A stretch of 64,000 bases of DNA from Nocardioides alcanivorans (GTDB lineage Bacteria; Actinomycetota; Actinomycetes; Propionibacteriales; Nocardioidaceae), in contig NZ_JAKGRW010000051.1 of the NCBI RefSeq assembly GCF_021555175.1, positions 39,998 to 103,997 on the forward strand, in the 5' to 3' direction. Below the pieces are notes generated by a model. The model had not been told where the DNA came from. It saw only the letters and a list, made by a program, of their open reading frames with translations, and made no database searches. A program made the position numbers and the translations under genes. This document shows positions 34,701 through 45,540 of the stretch, piece by piece (position 1 is the first letter of the stretch; each line of letters begins with the position of its first letter).

Positions 34701-35812
34701 GTGCAGCAGGTGCAAGCAGTCGTGGCGCTGGCCAAGGGCCAGCCCGTCACCCTCACCACGATCAACGTCCCGGACCCCGGCCCGGGCGAGGCCGTCGTGA
34801 AGATCCAGGCCTGCGGGGTGTGCCACACCGACCTGCACTACCGCGAGGGCGGGATCAACGACGAGTTCCCGTTCCTGCTCGGCCACGAGGCGGCGGGGAT
34901 CGTGGAGTCCGTGGGCCCCGACGTCACCTCCGTCGCGCCCGGCGACTTCGTGGTGCTCAACTGGCGTGCCGTGTGCGGAGAGTGTCGTGCGTGCCTGCGC
35001 GGCGACCTGCACTACTGCTTCAACACCCACAACGCGACGCAGAAGATGACCTTGGCCGAGGGTGAGCTGGCCGGGACCGAGCTCTCCCCGGCGCTGGGCA
35101 TCGGTGCCTTCGCCGAGAAGACCCTCGTTGCCGCTGGCCAGTGCACGAAGGTGGACCCGGCGGCGCGACCCGCCGCTGTCGGTCTGCTCGGTTGCGGCGT
35201 GATGGCTGGTATCGGCGCCGCCATCAACACCGGTGCGTTGACACGTGGCAAGTCGGCTGCAGTGATCGGTTGCGGAGGCGTGGGTGTTGCCGCGGTCGCC
35301 GGCGCCGCGCTGGCCGGGGCGAGCCCGATCATTGCCGTCGACATCGACCCGAAGAAGCTGGCAAAGGCGAAGGAGATGGGTGCGACGCACACCGTCGACT
35401 CGTCGGCAGTGGACGCGATCGAGGAGATCAAGCGGATCTGCGCCGAGACCTACGCCGGCGCTGAAGGCGCCGACGTGGTCATCGAGGCGGTCGGTCGCCC
35501 CGAGACGTGGAAGCAGGCGTTCTACGCCCGCGACCTGGCGGGGTCGTCGTCCTCGTCGGTGTGCCGACGCCGGACATGTCGGTACCCGAGCTGCCGCTGA
35601 TCGACGTCTTCGGTCGCGGCGGTGCGTTGAAGTCGTCGTGGTACGGCGACTGCCTGCCGTCGCGCGACTTCCCGATGCTGGTCGACCTCTATCAGCAGGG
35701 TCGTCTCGACCTCGACGCCTTCGTGTCGGAGGAGATCGCCATCGGCGACATCGAGGCAGCATTCGAAAAGATGCACCATGGCGACGTGCTGCGTTCGGTC
35801 GTGGTGCTCTGA
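34701..35812 (+). CDS. mscR: S-(hydroxymethyl)mycothiol dehydrogenase (frame break near 35540)
   Basis: This zinc alcohol dehydrogenase oxidises the mycothiol adduct of formaldehyde, and in mycobacteria also S-nitrosomycothiol. Catalytic zinc is in CGVCHTDLHYREGG and LLGHEAAGIVESVG. Structural zinc cysteines lie in CGECRACLRGDLHYC, and the NAD fold in VIGCGGVGVAAVAGAALAGA. CTGGCGGGGTCG breaks the frame; one G restores DLAGVVVLVGVPTPDM and 370 aa. GTG 34701 has GGAGG 4 bases upstream. It overlaps the metallo-hydrolase by one base, the same pair as Rv2259-Rv2260. Confidence 0.93.
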
Positions 35813-36420
35813 TGACTGCTCGTATCGACCACGCGGTCTCGTCGGGCACCTTCAGCCTCGACGGTGAGACCTTCGACGTGGACAACAACATCTGGGTCGT
35901 GGGCGACGACGCGGAGTGCATCGTGATCGATGCGCCGCACTCCGTCGACGACATCCTCGCCCTGGTGGGGGACCGCAACGTCAAGGCGATCGTGTGCACC
36001 CATGCCCACGACGACCACGTGCGGGTGGCGCCGGCGCTTCGAGCGGTGACCAAGGCCCCGATCCTGCTGCACCCCGACGACCGGGTGCTCTGGGAGCTCA
36101 CGCACACCGACGAGCTCTGGGACGCCGACCTCGCCGATGCCCAGGTGATCTCCGTCGGCGGTGTCGACCTGCAGGTCATCCACACCCCGGGACATGCGCC
36201 CGGGGCGGTTTGCCTGTACGCCGCCGACCTGGGATGTGTCTTCACCGGTGACACGCTCTTCAATGGAGGGCCCGGAGCCACTGGGCGTTCGCACAGCGAT
36301 CGTGGCACGCTCGAGGGCTCGATCAGGGCCAAGCTCTACGGTCTGCCCGACGACACCGTGGTCCACACCGGCCACGGTGACGACACCACCATCGGTGCGG
36401 AGAAGGCGCTGCTCGGCTGA
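35812..36420 (+). CDS. MBL-fold hydrolase partner of the mycothiol dehydrogenase
   Basis: The 202-aa metallo-beta-lactamase-fold protein has the metal motif CTHAHDDHVRVAP (HxHxDH), a second His in HTPGHAPGAVC and an Asp in VFTGDTLFNGGPGATGR. It looks like a glyoxalase II relative, plausibly hydrolysing S-formylmycothiol produced by MscR; this is inference from coupling (TGATG overlap) and fold. Confidence 0.88.
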   Translation: MTARIDHAVSSGTFSLDGETFDVDNNIWVVGDDAECIVIDAPHSVDDILALVGDRNVKAIVCTHAHDDHVRVAPALRAVTKAPILLHPDDRVLWELTHTDELWDADLADAQVISVGGVDLQVIHTPGHAPGAVCLYAADLGCVFTGDTLFNGGPGATGRSHSDRGTLEGSIRAKLYGLPDDTVVHTGHGDDTTIGAEKALLG

Positions 36421-36496
36421 CGGTCGACCCGGGATGGGAGATCCCGGCGATCCGGCCCGCTCGGGACGGATCGCTGGTGGTCTCCCGGGCGACTTC

Positions 36497-36559
36497 TGCG
36501 CGCCTTCGTCGACCACTTGCGCGCACTCGGCGACCGTTTGCGCGCCTTCGGCGTCAGGG
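36497..36559. repeat. three tandem imperfect 21-bp repeats
   Basis: Copies at 36497-36517, 36518-36538 and 36539-36559 each start TGCGCGC and continue CTTCG or ACTCG. The third runs a few bases past the 3' end of the methyltransferase gene. The 133-bp gap 36421-36553 has no gene. Confidence 0.65.
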
Positions 36560-37741
36560 GAGTGGGGCGACCAGGAGGGCGGCGCCGGCGCCGGCGATGC
36601 GGGTGAGGACGAGGGTCGCGGGGGTGCCTCCGGAGAGCGCGAGACGTTTGCGCAGCTGCTCGGGGACGACGTCGACACCCCGGGTCTTGATGGTCAACGT
36701 GCCGATGTCTCGGGCGCGCAGGGCCGCCTTCAGCTGCTTCTCCCGGTAGGGGAGGTGCTCGAGAACCCGGTAGCCGCGGGCGAACGGCGTGCGGAACTCG
36801 TCGTCGGAGGTCACCCAGGCGATGTGCTCGTCGATGAGGCCGCCGCGTACGCCGGCCGCCACCGCGGTCACGAGGCCGGCGCGGATCACGGCCCCGTCGG
36901 GCTCGTAGACGTAGTCGCCCAAGGCGCGAACCGGACGCGGCTGGCCGACGTAGGGGTCGTCCTCCTCGGTCATGCTGGCGAGTCCGCCGCGGCTGATCAC
37001 CGTCGCGCGGTGGCGACAGGTGGCCAAGGCCCCGGACCAGAGAGCTGCTTCCTTCACGTCGCCACGATCGCTGACCCACTCGGCCTCGACCGACGCCGGG
37101 ACGAGATCGTGGTCGATGCCCGGCGCCACCTTCACCACCGACGACCGGGTGAGCAGCTCCTGCACGAACGACCACGGAGGGGTCCAGCCCTCGACGTCGA
37201 AGACGCGTCCCCGCTTGCCCCGGCGGGCCGGGTCGGCGAAGACCGCGTCGAAGGCGGTCAGGTCGAGCATGGTGCCGTCTGCGACGGCCACGGCTCCGCC
37301 CAGCTCCAAGGCAGCGAGGTTGGCTTCGGCGACCGCAACCCGGACCGGGTCCAGATCGACACCGGCAACCGTCAGGCCAGCCCTGGCGAAGGCGATGAGG
37401 TCGCCGCCGATGCCGCAGCCCAGGTCGATGACGCTGCCCGGCTGCGCGGTCGCCAAGCGACGGGCGCGGTGCGTGGCCACGGGCGCTCGAGTGGCCTGCT
37501 CCAGGGCGTCAGGTGTGAAGTACATCCGTGCCGCGTCGTCGCCGAACTTCGCCTCGGCCGCCTGCCGCAGCCTGACCTGGGTGAGCGCGGCAGCAGCACG
37601 CTCAGGAGCACTCTCGTGGCGCCGTACCTCCGTGGCGGTGCGGACCGGATCCCCGGCGTGCTGGTCATGCGCCGTCGCCGCCGTCTCCAGCAGCTGCTGG
37701 CCGGGATCGGTGAGCAGCCACCGGAAGGTCTCAAGGTCCAC
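36554..37741 (-). CDS. SAM methyltransferase with THUMP-like C-terminal domain
   Basis: The 395-aa protein has SAM motif VIDLGCGIGGDLIAFARAG (~105), followed by VAGVDLDPVRV, FDAVFADPARRGKRGRVFD and a C-terminal THUMP-like region with RALGDYVYEPDGAVIRAGLV and TLTIKTRGVDVVPEQLRKRL. An RNA-modifying role is likely but unproven. The GTG start has GGAAGGA 9 bases upstream. It is divergent from groES, and the first CIRCE box is between them, so heat-shock control on this side is possible. Confidence 0.83.
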   Translation of the reverse strand: MDLETFRWLLTDPGQQLLETAATAHDQHAGDPVRTATEVRRHESAPERAAAALTQVRLRQAAEAKFGDDAARMYFTPDALEQATRAPVATHRARRLATAQPGSVIDLGCGIGGDLIAFARAGLTVAGVDLDPVRVAVAEANLAALELGGAVAVADGTMLDLTAFDAVFADPARRGKRGRVFDVEGWTPPWSFVQELLTRSSVVKVAPGIDHDLVPASVEAEWVSDRGDVKEAALWSGALATCRHRATVISRGGLASMTEEDDPYVGQPRPVRALGDYVYEPDGAVIRAGLVTAVAAGVRGGLIDEHIAWVTSDDEFRTPFARGYRVLEHLPYREKQLKAALRARDIGTLTIKTRGVDVVPEQLRKRLALSGGTPATLVLTRIAGAGAALLVAPLP

Positions 37742-37766
37742 GGGATCATCCTTCCAGCCCCTGCCT

Positions 37767-37793
37767 CTGGCACTCGGTTGGCCTGAGTGCTAG
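37767..37793. promoter_or_regulatory. CIRCE operator 1 (HrcA site)
   Basis: CTGGCACTC (37767-37775), nine bases, then GAGTGCTAG (37785-37793). The right arm matches the CIRCE consensus GAGTGCTAA except the last base. HrcA represses groE through such sites. Confidence 0.88.
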
Positions 37794-37801
37794 CGTCTGC
37801 A

Positions 37802-37828
37802 TTGGCACTCTCACCCTGAGGGTGCCAG
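37802..37828. promoter_or_regulatory. CIRCE operator 2 (HrcA site)
   Basis: TTGGCACTC (37802-37810), nine bases, then GGGTGCCAG (37820-37828). It follows operator 1 with 35-bp centre spacing, about 120 bp before the groES start. Two tandem sites suggest tight HrcA control. Confidence 0.88.
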
Positions 37829-37945
37829 CGCTTGCTCGAAGGTATGACCCCCGCGACGGCACACCCCAGCGCAGGCCCAAACGTTGTGCGGTTTCCATCC
37901 GCCATCCGTGTCAGTTCCAGTGGAGAAAGTGGAGGTTGATCCGAA

Positions 37946-38239
37946 GTGTCGGTCAACATCAAGCCCCTCGAGGACCGCATCGTCGTCAAGCAGCTCGAAG
38001 CTGAGCAGACCACGGCTTCCGGCCTGGTCATCCCGGACACCGCGAAGGAGAAGCCCCAGGAGGGCGAGGTCGTCGCGATTGGTCCCGGTCGTGTCGACGA
38101 CAACGGCAACCGCGTCCCCGTCGACGTGGCCGTCGGTGACAAGGTCATCTACAGCAAGTACGGCGGCACCGAGGTCAAGTACGCCGGTGGCGAATACCTG
38201 ATCCTGTCCGCACGCGACGTGCTGGCGATCGTTTCCTGA
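37946..38239 (+). CDS. groES: co-chaperonin GroES
   Basis: The 97-aa lid of the GroEL cage. It starts MSVNIKPLEDRIVVKQLEAE and has the mobile loop EQTTASGLVIPDTAKEKPQE plus YSKYGGTEVKY. GTG 37946 is preceded by GGAGG (10 bases). It is controlled by the two CIRCE operators and followed by a 19-bp hairpin before groEL. Confidence 0.97.
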   Translation: MSVNIKPLEDRIVVKQLEAEQTTASGLVIPDTAKEKPQEGEVVAIGPGRVDDNGNRVPVDVAVGDKVIYSKYGGTEVKYAGGEYLILSARDVLAIVS

Positions 38240-38248
38240 ATTCCTGAG

Positions 38249-38307
38249 TAGTCCCTGACGAACTTGTCGTGCCGGAGCTGATCCGACTACAAGTTCGTCA
38301 GGGACTA
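38249..38307 (+). promoter_or_regulatory. 19-bp hairpin between groES and groEL
   Basis: TAGTCCCTGACGAACTTGT (38249-38267) pairs perfectly with 38289-38307 around a 21-nt loop. It lies 10 bp after the groES stop and ends 17 bp before the groEL ribosome site (AAGGAGA, 38324-38330). No U-tract follows. It may protect the groES mRNA, attenuate, or mark a processing site that sets the GroES/GroEL ratio. Confidence 0.75.
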
Positions 38308-38333
38308 TCTCCCTTTCTGAGCCAAGGAGAGAC

Positions 38334-39956
<1,623 letters not shown>

Positions 39957-39981
39957 TCTGAGCTCGAAACCAGCAACCCAG

Positions 39982-40017
39982 GATCCGCCCGGGACCGACA
40001 TCGGTACCGGGCGGATC
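39982..40017 (+). terminator. hairpin terminator after groEL
   Basis: GATCCGCCCGG (39982-39992) pairs with CCGGGCGGATC (40007-40017), with an inner ACCGA/TCGGT stem. It follows the groEL stop by 25 bp and lies just ahead of, or within, the 5' end of the transporter gene. Confidence 0.7.
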
Positions 40018-40029
40018 TGGGTTCTCCTG

Positions 40030-41235
40030 GTGCTGTTGGCCAGCTTGAGCATGCTCGGCCCCTTCAGCATCGACACCGCCTTCCCGGCCTTTGCCGAGAT
40101 GCGGGGTGAGTTCGACGTCGGCGCGGCCGAGATGCAGTGGGTGGTCAGCGCCTACATGCTGGCCTTCGCCCTCATGAGCCCCTTTCACGGGCCGCTCTCC
40201 GATGCCATCGGTCGCAAACCGGTGATCGTCGTCGGGGTGGGCGTCTATGCGCTCGCCTCGGTGGGCTGTGCCCTGGCCGGCTCGCTGGAGGTGCTCCTGC
40301 TCTTCCGAGTGGTGCAGGGGCTGGCAGCAGGCGGAGGGGTGATCGTCTCCCGGACGGTGATCCGTGACGTCTTCGAAGGCCCCGAGGCGCAGCGGCTGAT
40401 GAGCATCACGATGATGATCTTCGGCATCGCGCCCGCCCTCGCACCGATCATCGGCGGCGGTCTGATCCAGCTCGGCCCGTGGCACGTGATCTTCTGGTTC
40501 CTTGCGCTGCTGGCCCTCGTGATGAGTACGTCGGCACTCGTCCTCCTGCCCGAGACCCACCCGGCCGAGCGCCGGACCCCGCTGCGGCCCGGGGCGTTGC
40601 TGCACAGCTTGGCGCTGCCGCTCAAGGACGCGGTCTTCCACCGCATCGCCTGGTCCGCCGCGCTCTCCTTCGGGGGTCAGTTCCTCTACATCGGGGCGGC
40701 CGCGATCTTCGTCGTCGACCTGTTGGGCAAGGGTGAGACCGACTTCTGGATGCTCTTCGTGCCGATGATCGGCGGCATGGTGATCGGCTCCTTCGTCAGC
40801 AGCCGTACGGCTGGCCGGATCAGCAGTCGCGTGCTCATCACCGGGGCGTTGAGCGTCTCGCTGGCCGGCGCGGTGGTCAACGTGGCGCTGGCGCTCGGTC
40901 CGCTCGAGGCAGGGCTTCCCTGGGCGGTCATCGGCCCGGCGGTCATCGGCCTGGGATCGGGGGCGGCCTACCCGGTCCAGCAGTTGGCGCTGCTCGACCT
41001 GCACCCGACCGCTCGTGGCGGTGCGGTCTCGCTCTTCACCTTCTTCTCGCTCGGGCTCAACGCGCTGCTCGCGGCCCTGGTCACCCCGCTCGTGACCGAC
41101 AGCGTCCTCCACCTCGCCCTGACCGCGCTGGTGATGGTGAGCGCCGGTCTGCTGCTGTGGCTGTGGCACCTCCGCGTGAGCGCGCCACCCGTGGCCCCGC
41201 TCACGCCCGATCCGGTCCCAGAAGTCGGGGCGTGA
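40030..41235 (+). CDS. Bcr/CflA-type MFS drug efflux transporter
   Basis: About 12 membrane helices. DHA1/Bcr features are SMLGPFSIDTAFPAF, WVVSAYMLAFALMSPFHGPL followed by SDAIGRKPVIV (motif A), and LLFRVVQGLAAGGGVIVSRT with RDVF (motif C region). It probably exports hydrophobic drugs by proton antiport. The start is uncertain: GTG 40030 cuts the first helix short. The same frame is open upstream to about 39958 (TDIGTGRIWVLLV) without an ordinary start codon, and it runs through the groEL terminator. Confidence 0.85.
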   Translation: MLLASLSMLGPFSIDTAFPAFAEMRGEFDVGAAEMQWVVSAYMLAFALMSPFHGPLSDAIGRKPVIVVGVGVYALASVGCALAGSLEVLLLFRVVQGLAAGGGVIVSRTVIRDVFEGPEAQRLMSITMMIFGIAPALAPIIGGGLIQLGPWHVIFWFLALLALVMSTSALVLLPETHPAERRTPLRPGALLHSLALPLKDAVFHRIAWSAALSFGGQFLYIGAAAIFVVDLLGKGETDFWMLFVPMIGGMVIGSFVSSRTAGRISSRVLITGALSVSLAGAVVNVALALGPLEAGLPWAVIGPAVIGLGSGAAYPVQQLALLDLHPTARGGAVSLFTFFSLGLNALLAALVTPLVTDSVLHLALTALVMVSAGLLLWLWHLRVSAPPVAPLTPDPVPEVGA

Positions 41236-41266
41236 GCCGCCGACGGATGGTGCCGGTGGCACCCAC

Positions 41267-41272
41267 TAGACT
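41267..41272 (+). promoter_or_regulatory. -10 box of leaderless guaB
   Basis: TAGACT ends 6 bases before the GTG start codon at 41279, so the transcript would begin at the start codon itself. The nearby GGAG is only 2 bases from the GTG, too close to serve as a normal ribosome site. Confidence 0.6.
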
Positions 41273-41278
41273 GGAGCA

Positions 41279-42780
41279 GTGGAGATCCCTGAGAAGTTCG
41301 CCCCCTCGGTCTGACCTACGACGACGTCCTGCTCCTTCCGGGGTACTCCGACCTCGCCCCGGACGAGATCGACACGACGAGTCGGCTGACGCGGGAGATC
41401 TCCTTGAAGGTCCCGCTGGTGAGTGCCGCGATGGACACCGTCACCGAGTCGCGCATGGCGATCGCGATGGCGCGTGAGGGCGGTCTCGGCGTGCTGCACC
41501 GCAACCTCTCGATCGAGGACCAGGCCTACCAGGTCGACCTCGTCAAGCGCACCCAGACCGGGATCATCTCCAACCCGGTCACGATCGGCCCCGACGCAAC
41601 CCTCGAGGAGCTCGACCAGATCTGCGGCGAGTACCGCGTCTCCGGGCTCCCGGTCGTCGATGCCGACAACCTCCTCCTCGGCATCATCACCAACCGCGAC
41701 CTGCGCTTCACCCCCGTCGCCGAGTGGGCCACCACCAAGGTCAACGAGATGATGACGCCGATGCCGCTCATCACCGGCCATTCCAGCATCGAGCGCGACG
41801 AGGCCACCGCGTTGCTGCGGGCACACAAGCGTGAGCGCCTTCCGCTGATCGACGACGCCGGGCACCTCACCGGGCTCATCACGGTCAAGGACTTCGTCAA
41901 GGGCGAGCAGTTCCCCAACGCGTCGTACGACGCCGACGGCCGTCTGCTCGTCGGCGCGGCCATCGGCTACTTCGGAGATGCGTGGACCCGTGCGACGACG
42001 CTGATCGAGGCGGGCGTCGACGTCCTGGTCGCCGACACCGCGCACGGCCACGTCCGGATGCTGCTGGAGATGGTCGAGCGGCTCAAGACCGACCCTGCCA
42101 CCAAGCACGTGCAGGTGATCGGCGGCAATGTCGCCACCACCGAGGGGGCGCAGGCGTTCGTCGACGCCGGTGCCGATGCCGTCAAGGTCGGCGTGGGACC
42201 TGGCTCCATCTGCACAACCCGCATCGTCACCGGCGTGGGCGCGCCGCAGATCTCCGCCGTGTACGCCGCCGCGCAAGCCTGCAAGCCGGCCGGGGTCCCG
42301 GTCATCGCCGACGGCGGCATGAAGCACTCCGGTGAGATCGCCAAGGCCATCGTCGCCGGCGCCGATGCCGTCATGCTCGGCTCGCTCCTCGCCGGCTGCG
42401 AGGAGTCACCGGGCGAGCTGGTCTTCGTCAATGGCAAGCAGTTCAAGGCCTACCGCGGCATGGGATCGCTCGCTGCCATGTCCAGCCGTGGCAAGAAGTC
42501 CTACTCCAAGGACCGTTACTTCCAGGCGGAGGTCACCAGCGACGACCAACTGGTGCCCGAGGGCATCGAGGGCCAGGTGGCCTACCGTGGTCCGCTCGGT
42601 CAGGTCGTGCACCAGTTGACCGGCGGCCTGCACCAGTCGATGTTCTACGTCGGCTCGCGCACCGTGCCGGAGCTCCAGGAGCTGGGGCGGTTCACCCGGA
42701 TCACCTCGGCCTCGCTGAAGGAGAGCCACCCCCACGGCGTGCAGATGACCGTCGAAGCGCCCAACTACAGCGGTATCTGA
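41279..42780 (+). CDS. guaB: inosine-5'-monophosphate dehydrogenase (frame break near 41308)
   Basis: GuaB converts IMP to XMP with NAD, the committed step to GMP. LTYDDVLLLPGYSD opens the barrel; two CBS domains span ~95-210. The catalytic Cys is in GPGSICTTRIVTGVG, with the flap YRGMGSLAAM and KSYSKDRY. TTCGCCCCCTCGG breaks the frame; one C restores MEIPEKFAPLGLTYDD and 500 aa, the usual length. It is followed by guaB3 in the same direction. Confidence 0.96.
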
Positions 42781-42838
42781 GTCTCGAACCTTCGACAGGC
42801 TCACGACGACGCAGGCTCGACCACCGAAAGAAGGAAAG
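42781..42838 (+). repeat. degenerate solitary copy of the HNH-associated repeat
   Basis: The gap between guaB and guaB3 contains TCGACAGGCTC (from 42792) and CAGGCTCGACCACCG (from 42812), two pieces of the GGTCTCGACAGGCTCGACCA unit seen around the HNH gene 38 kb away. The guaB3 ribosome site AAGAAGGAAAG directly follows. Confidence 0.6.
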
Positions 42839-43944
42839 TTGACTGAGATCGAGATCGGGCGCGCCAAGCGCGCCCGCCGTGCCTACTCCTTCGACGACAT
42901 CGCGATCGTGCCGTCGCGGCGCACTCGTGACCCCGAAGAGGTGAGCACCGCCTGGCAGATCGATGCCTACCGTTTCGACCTCCCGGTCATGGCAGCGCCG
43001 ATGGACTCGGTCATGTCGCCGGAGACGGCGATCGCCTTCGGACGCATGGGGGCCTCGGCGTCCTCGACCTCGAGGGGCTCTGGACCCGTTACGACGACCC
43101 CACGCCGCTGTTCGACGAGGTGGCGACCCTTCGGGGTGTCGCCGCCACTCGCCGGATGCAGGAGATCTACTCCGAGCCCATCAAGCCCGAGCTGATCACC
43201 CAGCGCCTGCAGCAGATGCGTGAGGCCGGGGTGACCGTGGCCGGCTCGTTGTCGCCGCAGCGCACCAAGGAGTTCGCCAAGGCGGTCGTCGACGCAGGCG
43301 TCGACATGTTCGTCATCCGCGGCACCACGGTGTCGGCTGAGCACGTCTCGAGCCAGGCCGAACCGCTGAACCTCAAGGAGTTCATCTACGAGCTCGACGT
43401 CCCGGTCATCGTGGGTGGCTGCGCCACCTACCAGGCAGCACTGCACCTCATGCGCACCGGCGCCGCCGGTGTGCTGGTCGGTTTCGGCGGCGGCGCTGCC
43501 CACACCACCCGCACGGTCCTGGGCGTCGCCGTGCCCATGGCCTCCGCCGTGGCCGACGTGGCAGCTGCGCGGCGCGACTACCTCGACGAGTCGGGCGGCC
43601 GCTACGTGCACGTCATCGCCGACGGCTCCATCGGTCGCTCCGGCGACGTCGCGAAGGCGATCGCCTGCGGTGCAGACGCGGTCATGGTCGGATCTCCGCT
43701 GGCGCGGGCCGATGACGCCCCCGGTCGTGGTTTCCACTGGGGTGCCGAGGCGTGGCACGGCAAGCTCCCGCGGGGCGAACGTGTCGAGTTCGGCACCATC
43801 GGCTCACTCGAGGAGATCCTCTTCGGTCCCTCGCGCGTCGCCGACGGCACCATGAACCTCATCGGCGCACTGCGCCGTTCGATGGCCACCACGGGCTACA
43901 CCGAGCTCAAGGAGTTCCAGCGCGTCGGCGTGGTCGTGGTCTGA
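42839..43944 (+). CDS. guaB3: GuaB3-family IMP dehydrogenase homologue (frame break near 43052)
   Basis: This 368-aa IMPDH-like barrel lacks CBS domains, typical of the actinobacterial GuaB3 group next to guaB. It starts MTEIEIGRAKRARRAYSFDD and shows VMAAPMDSVMSPETA, GGCATYQAALHLMRTGAAGV, IADGSIGRSGDVAKAIACGA and GTMNLIGALRRSMATTGYT. The IMPDH catalytic Cys loop is not present in normal form, so activity is doubtful. ATGGGGGCCTC breaks the frame; one G gives GRMGGLGVLDLEG. TTG 42839 is chosen because of AAGAAGGAAAG just upstream. Confidence 0.92.
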
Positions 43945-43948
43945 CGCC

Positions 43949-44751
43949 GTGAACCTGCGGGTGGCGACGGGCCAGGCGGCCGCGGTGGCCGGCGACGTGC
44001 CGGCCAACGTGACCACGTCGGTGACGCTCGCCCGCGAGGCGGGGAGCAGGGCGCCAGGCTGCTCGTGCTGCCCGAGGCATTCCTGACCGGCTACTGCCGC
44101 TCGGCCTTCGCAGGGCCCGTGCCCTTGGAGTCCGAGCTGCCCACGTTGCTCGCGCCCCTGCGCGCGGTGGCGAGCGACCACGGCATCACCGTGGTGGTGG
44201 GTACGCCGCTCGATCGGGCCGGGCGGCGTACGCTCGCGACGGTGGTGGTGGGTGCCGACGGTTCGGTGGCGGCGCCCTACGACAAGCAGCACCTGTCCGG
44301 TTACGAGCGCGACCACTTCGACGCGGGCGGGCACGGCTCATCACTGGTCGTCGACGGCTGGGAGCTCGGGCTGGCGATCTGCTACGACGCCTCCTTTCCC
44401 GAACACGCCCGGGCAGCGGCGGCGGACGGCGCGCTCGGCTACCTGGTCTCTGCGGCGTTCTTCCCCGGCGGGGCCGAGCGCCGCGATCTCTATGCCGCGG
44501 CGCGAGCCCTCGACAACGGGGTGTACGTCGTCCTCTCCGGTCTTGCCGGACCCTGCGGCGACGAGGAGTTCATCGGGGGATCGGCGATCTTCGATCCCGA
44601 GGGTCGGGTGCTCGCCCGCGTCGCGGGAGAGCGGGGCATCGTGGTCGCCGATCTCGACACCGCGGTGGTGCGCGACGTCCGGGCCCGGCACCCGATGCTG
44701 CGCGACCGGCGTGTCGACCTGGGCCCGCGCAGCGTCACCGGGCAGGCATGA
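43949..44751 (+). CDS. carbon-nitrogen hydrolase, nitrilase family (frame break near 44042)
   Basis: Catalytic Glu is in LLVLPEAFLTGY, Lys in YDKQHLSGYE and Cys in LAICYDASFPEHAR, the complete nitrilase-superfamily triad. An amidase acting on a small amide or a repair amidase is likely; the substrate is unknown. GAGGCGGGGAGCAGG breaks the frame; one G restores REAGEQGARLLVLPEAF and 267 aa. It starts 5 bp after guaB3. Confidence 0.88.
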
Positions 44752-44760
44752 CGCGCAACG

Positions 44761-45470
44761 TCACCTGACGTCGGCGGCCGCCGGAGCCTCGATCATGACG
44801 GGCTCGTCGAAGGCGCTGAGCACGGTCTCGCTCGAGTCCTTCTCGCCGCCGATGACGAAGGAGCCGGTCATCTTCACGACGCGATCCTCGGAGTCGAGCC
44901 ACAGCTGCAGCGTGACGCTCTCCGGTAGGTCGGGATCGGTGAGCTCGTCGCTGTCGTCCGCATCGAGGCGGAGCACCACCTCGTAGACACCGGCCCTCGA
45001 CCCCGCGTGGTCCTGCTCGCCGACGAAGGTCACCGACTCCGCTTCGTCGAGCGCCTCGTCGACCTGGGCGTAGGGATCCGAGGCGTCGTCGACGTCGTCG
45101 CGTTCGGACTGCACCCACTTCTCGCCCATCTTCGTCCAGCTGTCGGATCCGATCGCGATGATCTCCACGGGCGAACCCCCGAGATCGGCGGTGACGTGAT
45201 AGCTCGTCGGGTCCTGGGTGTAGTCGAAGTCGCCCGTGCTGGAGCCGTGGAAGGTGGTGCCCTCGTTGGTCGATTCCACGTGGACCGTCTCCACCTTCTC
45301 CGCCCCGGCCCTGACCTGCGTCCGGAACTCGGCGACATCGACGTCCGATCCGTCGGCCGGGGTGGAGGTGAGGTCATCGGCGGCGTCGTCATCGCTCTCG
45401 TCGCCGCAGCCGACGAGGGCGAGCGCGAGCAGGGGAGGCTGGCCAGGGCGGTGGCACGACGCGGCGACAT
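44761..45470 (-). CDS. LppX/LprG-like lipoprotein (frame break near 45432)
   Basis: Restored by one C at CTCCCCTGCTC, the N-terminus reads MSPRRATALASLPLLALALV and then GCGDE, a signal peptide with lipobox LVGC. The mature part has VETVHVESTNEGTTFHGSST, GSDSWTKMGEKWVQ, TLQLWLDSEDRVVKMTGSFV, the pattern of the LppX_LprAFG fold that carries lipids in the cell envelope. 236 aa. Convergent with the nitrilase gene and divergent from glpD. Confidence 0.82.
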
Positions 45471-45540
45471 GTCAGCGATCCTGCCTCCGTACTCGGTGGC
45501 TGAAACCCGCCGGGCATGGGCGGCCTGCCACACTGGCCCC

